From Apoda limacodes (lineage: Eukaryota; Arthropoda; Insecta; Lepidoptera; Limacodidae): a stretch of DNA of 64,000 nt. The stretch lies in the NCBI GenBank assembly GCA_946406115.1, contig OX291553.1, positions 9,057,001-9,121,000 of the forward strand. The letters are read 5' to 3'. Made by a program: the position numbers and the translations under genes. This document shows, one piece after another, positions 57,939-64,000 of the stretch. The number at the start of each line of letters is the position of its first letter. Positions within the stretch are counted from its first letter, which is position 1. The notes under the pieces were generated by a model. The model was not told the DNA's origin. It did not search any database and saw only the letters and a program-made list of their open reading frames with translations.

Positions 57939-58633
57939 TTTATAAGTAGTACAAAATATAAATTGTCACTTGCAACATTGTTTCTTAAAAGACACAGATG
58001 TCAGCAATTATGTTAAAAGAAAAAATGCAGATAAAACAATTTAACTAACTATAACTTTGTAAATATTGCTATTTTTGTACATTATTAAGTAGTAATCTAA
58101 ATTATGTATTGAAATTTATTTAAGTAGATTTTTAAAAGCACTTTTGAATCTTCAGTTTAATTATTAATTTTATAAATACCGGTTCGGAATGATTTTGCTG
58201 CCGATAAGAGTCGGGAATCTTTTATATTTTTTCAACTTCCTATTAAAAAGTAATACAATGTAGCCTTACACTAGGTAATAACATATTACACAATGTCTTA
58301 AATCGAGAATATTAGTTACATGGCATATGTAACTCCCAATTAATTAAGTTCTAATTCTTCCAAGCATTTTGATCATTAATCAAATCAACCACATGTTTAG
58401 GACTTTTATTGTAAAAACATATATTTTGTATTGCAAAACTTCTTTGTGTCTTCTGAAGACAATATTTTGGAACTACCAATATATCCTTATTCCTTGTGTT
58501 AACACTGTCTAGGTTTTATACTTAGCAAATTAATTAAATTTTTGCGTACGTAAATTATGCCAGTGTAGATATATATGTATATTGTTTTGATCCTATTGGG
58601 AAGGAGTAGTTAAAATATCAAAGATAACTTCGA

Positions 58634-58804
58634 GGTTTTTTTATATCACTACGGTGGCAAACAAGCTTACGGTCCGCCTGATGGTAAGCGGTCACCGTAG
58701 CCTATGGACGCTTGCAACACCTGGGGCATTACTCGCCCGTGTTGCCGACCCTTTAAATATCTAATAACTTCTTTCTTGAAAAACCCCATACTGTAATCCT
58801 TAGA
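58634..58804 (-). mobile_element. CR1-like LINE 3' end, minus orientation
   Basis: On the minus strand: GGATTACAGTATGGGGTTTT, AAGAAAGAAGTTATTAGATA, CATAGGCTACGGTGACCGCT, GGCGGACCGTAAGCTTGTTT and the tail CCACCGTAGTGATATAAAA. The only copy of this family in the window on the minus strand. Confidence 0.8.
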
Positions 58805-58809
58805 TAATA

Positions 58810-59500
58810 CAGTACAAGTCTCCTTTTTACTCTTTTTTCTCTCTATAACTATTCCTACCCTTGCCTGGGTCAAAATATGTGCGCCTTTTTGTACTTCTAT
58901 TATCAAATTGCCAAAATTGACTGATTTACTCACAGCCTCAATTCTGCAATTTTTTTTTATTAAATTTTACAGTAGGCTATCTTATGTAAACGACTAAGTT
59001 TTATAATAAAATAAAAAAAACTTACAGATAGCTCCGCATACATTGCACTGGGTGGTAATATGTAGGGTTTAGTTTTTTTTTCTAAGGTGTACCTACCTCC
59101 AATTTTAAATAAAATAATAAAATCAGTTAATAATATATATGTAGCTAGATTTTTGATCAAGAAATTACATTTCATCATATGTTTAGATATATTTAACTAA
59201 TCCCTTTAATTTGAGCGTTATTATTAGGTACTAGTCAAAACAATTTTTGTGTTTCGTTATCTACTATTTTTGACGTTAATTTCAATTTAGTGGTGATATT
59301 ATATGTCTTATCATAAACGTTAAGTCCCTAGTAAATAATTGACCGGTGTCATAATGGTCGGGGAAAACCTCGTCAAATTGTTTCTTTACACGCTGACAGC
59401 ACAAATTAGGTTAATTGTATATTAACTAAAGGTGTGTATGTATATACCATAAATGTATACTAAATCTATATCTAAACATTCTATTACGAAATCTGTATCT
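58810..59500. other. Non-coding stretch
   Basis: No feature recognised. Confidence 0.35.
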
Positions 59501-59504
59501 AAAA

Positions 59505-59791
59505 TCGGCCAAGTGCGAATCGGACTTGCTCACGAAGGGTTCCGTATCATTATATATAAAAACGGCAAAAAAATCACGTTTGTTTTATTGGAGCCCTCTT
59601 AAATATTTATTTTATTCTACTGTTTAGTATTTGTTTTTATAGCAGCAAAAGAAATACATCATCTGTGAAAATTTCAACTGTCTAACTACCACGGTTCATG
59701 AGATACAGCCTGGTGTCAGACGGACGGACGGACAGCGGAGTCTTAGTAACAGGGTCCCGTTTTTTACCCTTTGGGTACGGAACCCTAAAAA
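59505..59791 (+). repeat. GGCCAAGTGCGAGTCGG family, plus copy
   Basis: ATCGGCCAAGTGCGAATCGG, GAAGGGTTCCGTATC, AAAAAAATCACGTTTG, GGTTCATGAGATACAGCC, GACGGACGGACGGACAGC and the end GGGTACGGAACCCTA. The closest match to a full unit in the window; the GGGTTCCGTA and TACGGAACCC segments are inverted. Confidence 0.75.
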
Positions 59792-59799
59792 GGGAGGAT

Positions 59800-60950
59800 T
59801 TTTAGGCTTCCCTGACTCGATTTTGTTTGTTTGTCGGGTTGTCCGCTGGGTTTAATTAAATCCAATTATAATATTATGATTCAAGCTTTATTGTGCTAAG
59901 AGTTCTGTCGCTAAGGGTAAAGTCACAAAAATATGCGGAGCGTGTTCTCTAAATGCAGCCATGTTAGAAAATAATGTAAGCATAGTTTTGTTTTTCTTAT
60001 GGCATACAGTTGTTGCATGCGCATGTCAATTTGATTGTAATTTTTTATTCTAACCAAATTATATTTAGTAGTTATAATTTCTTTATCATATAGGTTATAC
60101 ATAGTAGGTACTCAAACTTAGGAACCATAAATAAACACTGATATAATGCGTAAGGTGATGACGTTATAGATAAATGTTATAATTACTATGTATATATCAT
60201 TTTATTTTATCTTTGGTTCTCATGTGACTGTATTTAATGTCCTAATTAAAACATATTCTTCAAACTTAAACTATAGGATAGTTTTTTTTTATATTTAAAA
60301 AGTGCTCTAAGTATTTTATAGTAACAGGTTTAACGTGTGTTGTAAGTAAGTGCTACAATGTGAAACAAAGTTATTTACATGTATATGTTAACAACTTTCA
60401 GACTACGTACTATATATTCTCAAACATGACATTGATTGAACAAGCTTTTAAGATTGATTTCGTAGACAATTCTCAGTACTAGTAACTATATATAACTGTA
60501 TTTATAAACGACGAATGTTAAATTGTCTTAAAGAACTATCTATGACCATATACTTAACCTCCCTGCAAAATCCTTGCCCGGGATGCCTGTGCCTCTGGCT
60601 TATCAATAAATGTATCAATTATATTGGTGCCCCGGCTATTCCCTGATTTTCCGTTAAATTTTACGTTATCGTCCCGTTACTCAATATAATGCATCAAATT
60701 GCTCAAATTATTCATTTTTCTCAATAAACTTATTTTCATTATTATGTGTTTTATTTTCTCAGTCGTTGATTAAATCTAGTATGCAACTGCACGAAATTGT
60801 TTATTTAAATAGTCGCACCATGGTATTTTGGCGAAAGTTATGCTCGTATTAAAATAACTAATTTAGCTGGTTTTACAGCTAAATTAAAGTAACATATTAA
60901 AGTATTTACGCTTCAAATTATTGAAAAACATGGTCACATATTATAACATA
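59800..60950. other. Non-coding stretch
   Basis: AT-rich; no feature recognised. Confidence 0.35.
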
Positions 60951-60956
60951 GTCAGT

Positions 60957-61115
60957 CAAAGTCAAAGTCAAAATGGTTTATTCAAATAAGGATTTTACAA
61001 TCACTTTTGAATCGTCAAAGTTATAAAATATTATTTTTTGAACCCTCCCACCTTCCCGCCGGTTCACAATGTTGTTGATTTCTACCGAGAAGAATCCGGC
61101 AAGAAACTCGATAGT
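60957..61115 (-). mobile_element. LINE 3' end with (GACTTT)n tail, minus orientation
   Basis: AGTCAAAGTCAAAGTCAAAA at the left is a short 6-bp tandem array, read on the minus strand as a TTTGAC-type tail after an AAATCCTTATTTGAATAAAC end. The body includes GCCGGTTCACAATGTTGTTG and GAGAAGAATCCGGCAAGAAA, which I associate with moth LINE 3' UTRs. Confidence 0.45.
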
Positions 61116-61119
61116 TACT

Positions 61120-62285
61120 CTTTTAAAAACACTATCAATAATACAAATAAACTAAAATACAATTAATGTTTTAAATAAAAAAAATTTAGTCGTACAATTT
61201 TATGTTATTTCCATTTTAATTTGGTTTACCTATGCATCCTGTAATTGAGCATCATCAGTCCCAAGGATTTTTATAATTTAAGTCGAGGTCGTGACGTAAA
61301 GCTATTGGTGAAAACTTTTGCTCTTAATCTTTAAACAATTGTTTTTCAATATTTTTGCATTATCTTGGTCATATGAAATATACTTGTCCCTTTTTTGTGC
61401 ACTCGATCTTGCTCTTAGTATCTCAGTCATCATATATTTTTCGCCAGATACATACTTGACTACGTATTTCCCCCCTTTTCCTTAATAAAATGATGCTATA
61501 ACTAGCCCTCTGGATTTAATCTTTTTATGATAAAAGTCATTGTAAAAATCCTAGGTCTATATAATAAAAGTGACATGACGCATATTCTTTCACGCCTTTT
61601 AACTACACTAACTAACTAACTACACTAAATACACTTCTATGTGTTAAATGCGCTTAATACATATTTAATAGAATAGGCGCATCATTACCGCCCATGGGTT
61701 CTAATAAACGACTACTTTGCTTTAAGAAAATAAAACTTATAAAGAAAAAGCCCGTGGAATTAATTAAGGTCGGCACCCGCTTTGCCTGCACGTAATGCCA
61801 CTGTTTTTGATTAAGTTTGATGAAAAAGAAAAATATATATGGATCCCCCGCTAAGGGAAGTAATGCATGATGTAAGCCGCAAGCCGTATTCTTTCGAGCA
61901 GCTAGCTGATACAATGCAGTTTGCAACGCTCTAGAGAATGGGCTGCTTTGAAATGTTTCGATTTAATTCGCAAGTTTTAGTGGTTTCTACTTGTTGGTTA
62001 ACAAAATAAGAAGAAATACGACTCACATTGCGAAGTAGGTACGGAATTACATCATTACGGTTTAAAGGCCTTTGATAATATGTTCGTTTACCAATATCTT
62101 GTGTAATTATTCGCACACTATTTACACAACTGTTTTCAATTCTACATACACATACATACGTACTTATATATATCTCCATATTAAAACGCAACATCTGTTT
62201 AATAGCTAACATTGTAACTCGAGTTTTACTTCAAATAGCTTGATCTAGTTTTCATCGCTGTGTGATTTTTTTTTTCTTAAAAAGG
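61120..62285. other. Non-coding stretch
   Basis: Contains AACTACACTAACTAACTAAC at about 61600-61623, a simple repeat like the tail of the RNase H LINE. No gene recognised. Confidence 0.35.
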
Positions 62286-62291
62286 TTTTGT

Positions 62292-62640
62292 AACATTGAG
62301 GCTACGTTCACACGGCGCAATTTTTCTCGTATACCGTATACGAGATTTTATCGTATATCGTAGTGACAACAAAATTTGTATGGCAACTCTGAAAATCGAT
62401 CACACGGCATCTATGCGAGAAAATCTCGTATTCGAGACATATTTTTTCCCGTATACCGTAAGGTTTTGCCACCGGGAACGCGAGATTCTCGATACGAATT
62501 TATCGAATGCGATGCTCAGTGGCGTTTATGTTTACGTTGATTCGTTCACACGGACAAACTGGTTTCTCGTATACGAGACTCGCGCGGGGACAGGCAGCAG
62601 GCAGTTGTGTTTGTGATGTATTCGGCGAAGTGGATTGCCG
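62292..62640. repeat. CpG-rich patch with repeated TCTCGTATACGAGA-type palindromes
   Basis: TCTCGTATAC C GTATACGAGA (62325-62345) and TCTCGTATACGAGA (62563-62577) are palindromes; diverged versions (CTCGTATTCGAGA near 62426, CCCGTATACCGTA near 62450) lie between. CGTTCACACGG occurs at both sides (62304 and 62544). The reading frame across it looks incidental. Probably a MITE-like repeat. Confidence 0.5.
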
Positions 62641-62736
62641 ATTACGATCGAGTTATTTATCACGCCTATCGAGTATCGACCCATAACATGGGATAAATTA
62701 TTAGACATTGTATGACAGAATTTACATCCATATAAC

Positions 62737-62972
62737 TATTATAAATGTGAATGTAACTCTGTCTGTCTGTCTGTTACCTCTTCACGTTTCAACCGTTGTA
62801 CCGATTAAGATGAAATTTTGCATGGAGAAAATTTGAGTCCCTGGGAAGGACATAGGCTACTTGAAAACGTGAAGTGTGAGTCTGTTTTTTTTTCTATAAT
62901 TGATGAGTTGCCTTTGAAATTCTACACCGATAACCAAATTTAGGGCGGATGAAACCGCGGGCAAAAGCTGGT
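62737..62972 (+). mobile_element. Helitron-like non-autonomous element
   Basis: CTATTATAAATGTGAATGTAAC, CTCTGTCTGTCTGTCTGTTAC, CGATTAAGATGAAATTTTGC, GGGAAGGACATAGGCTACTT, CACCGATAACCAAATTTAGG and the end GGGCAAAAGCTGG before T (the usual CTAG is CTGG). Same family as 40690 and 46180. Confidence 0.6.
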
Positions 62973-63099
62973 ATAAAAATATATATTTCCAAAACATGAA
63001 TATGGAAAACGCCAAGTTCGGAATACAGTTCTTACACGTCACGACCATAAACTTTTTTACACAACAAGTTTTTGCGACATTAAACCAATTCAATTCCCG

Positions 63100-63180
63100 A
63101 GCTAGTACATATACATAAACATCACGCCCGTTTCCCAGAGGGGTAGTCAGACAAACACCAAAGACTGTCACTTACTACGA
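63100..63180 (+). repeat. Short interspersed fragment with CAGAGGGGTAG
   Basis: ACATCACGCCCGTTTCCCAG followed by AGGGGTAGTCAGACA, a phrase I recall from moth genomes as part of a dispersed repeat. No boundaries visible. Confidence 0.3.
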
Positions 63181-63184
63181 CCCT

Positions 63185-64000
63185 GGCGCACTTCTTATTA
63201 TTCATCATAGTTTTAAAAAAATAGTCCTATCATTGTACTACAATCAATTTAACGTTTAGCGTTGATCTGCTTACCCAAAATAATAATCCTACTTTTCCAA
63301 GCTTTGCTAATATAACGTATAGGTTTTTTCCATCATTTCAGGTAATCGTGATGTTTTGTGTAGGTATGCTATTCTTAGGAACATCTTATTAGGCTTAAAC
63401 ATCATCTTAAAAGACTGCGTGACCGACCAATAATATGCTACTACACCAACATATATTACCTATTCGCTCATATTAAATCTTTTATATAACTGTTAACTCT
63501 AATCATAGTACAGTGTGCAGTGGCCATGAGAAAGTTTAAACTTCAACAATACAGAGCTCATATTTACTTGACACATAAAAACAACAAGGTCGGAAGAGGT
63601 TTTTACTTTCGATTGCGATTTGGCAAGCTCGCGTAACACGCGTTTCATACTAGCCGGGCACTTAAAAAACATGGCTTTTAGAATAATTACTTCACCGCCT
63701 CAACAACTTTTACTACACGACGACGTGACTTGGCGCCTTTGCCGCGTTTCGATTCTAGAATTTAAGCTTATCGAAAGCCGTTGACTCTTTCTTAGAAATC
63801 TTTACATGGTAATTTTAATGGTGGTAAAATTGGTTGTACACGGAGAAAAAACTTTAGTAGCCACAAGTAAATAATACTAGTAATCCCTATAATATTAGGA
63901 ATTCCGAGGACAAGTAAATTACACTGACGATTACCAATGAGTTTTACTTATTGTATTTACTAACTGAAATAAAACTAGTCTTGTTGGAATAACAGTGTTG
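63185..64000. other. Right edge, mostly unassigned
   Basis: On the minus strand 63762-63690 reads a short basic frame (SKRGKGAKSRRRVVKVVEAV, then K and a stop) just after a CTAG that might be an acceptor. It could be a terminal exon of a gene to the right, but no polyadenylation signal or homology supports it. The rest is AT-rich. Confidence 0.25.

Noticed and set aside
62296..62616. 106-residue plus-strand frame
   Set aside because: Covers the palindrome-rich repeat patch; openness follows from repeated motifs, and no protein family is suggested.
1..64000. CRISPR array, operon, toxin-antitoxin or other prokaryotic system
   Set aside because: Gene structure, introns and repeat content are those of an insect nuclear genome; no regularly spaced repeats of CRISPR type are present.

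Overview
This is eukaryotic nuclear DNA, almost certainly from a lepidopteran (moth or butterfly). It is AT-rich, has interrupted genes with GT-AG introns, and is packed with fossils of CR1-like, RTE and RNase-H LINEs, BEL/Pao, mariner, piggyBac, Helitron-like elements and MITEs. Several families are ones I recall from lepidopteran introns, for example repeats ending in a TACGGAACCC motif and elements ending in GGGCAAAAGCTAG. No bacterial operon, CRISPR array or defence-type system is present.

Only two host genes can be reconstructed with confidence. (1) A DDX11/CHL1-type iron-sulfur DNA helicase runs on the minus strand from 19118 down past the left edge. I could place ten exons (712 codons, all phases compatible); the C-terminal helicase motifs lie outside the window. 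(2) DCTN6 (dynactin subunit 6, p27) is complete on the plus strand in four exons, 24411-27136, 193 residues. The two genes are divergent and separated by 5.3 kb. A possible first coding exon of a third, unidentified gene lies at 30548-30645 (+).

Layout: 1-1.35 kb, RTE LINE remnant and a 5S-rRNA-like patch in the DDX11 intron nearest the left edge. 1.35-19.1 kb, DDX11, whose introns carry MITEs, a tRNA-like relic, a CR1-like LINE (9.5-12.3 kb), a decayed BEL/Pao element with recognisable LTRs (12.9-16.1 kb) and a 5'-truncated LINE with an intact RNase H reading frame (16.4-17.9 kb). 19.1-24.4 kb, divergent intergenic region holding a large inverted repeat with arms of about 0.5 kb or more. 24.4-27.2 kb, DCTN6 with a broken mariner in antisense inside intron 3. 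27.3-30.5 kb, MITEs and a Helitron-like element. 30.5-34.5 kb, putative first exon, a TTAA-flanked dead piggyBac and an RTE remnant. 34.5-64 kb, non-coding DNA with many truncated CR1 3' ends, MITEs, palindromes and a 24-bp minisatellite; I recognise no host coding exon there.

The most interesting items are structural: two nearly identical Helitron-like copies in opposite orientation bracketing DCTN6, the large inverted repeat between the two genes with a MITE in one arm only, a Walker A motif split by a 6.4-kb transposon-filled intron, a perfect inverted duplication inside a CR1 remnant, and a short near-perfect hairpin at 55 kb. I did not find a convincing new multi-gene system.
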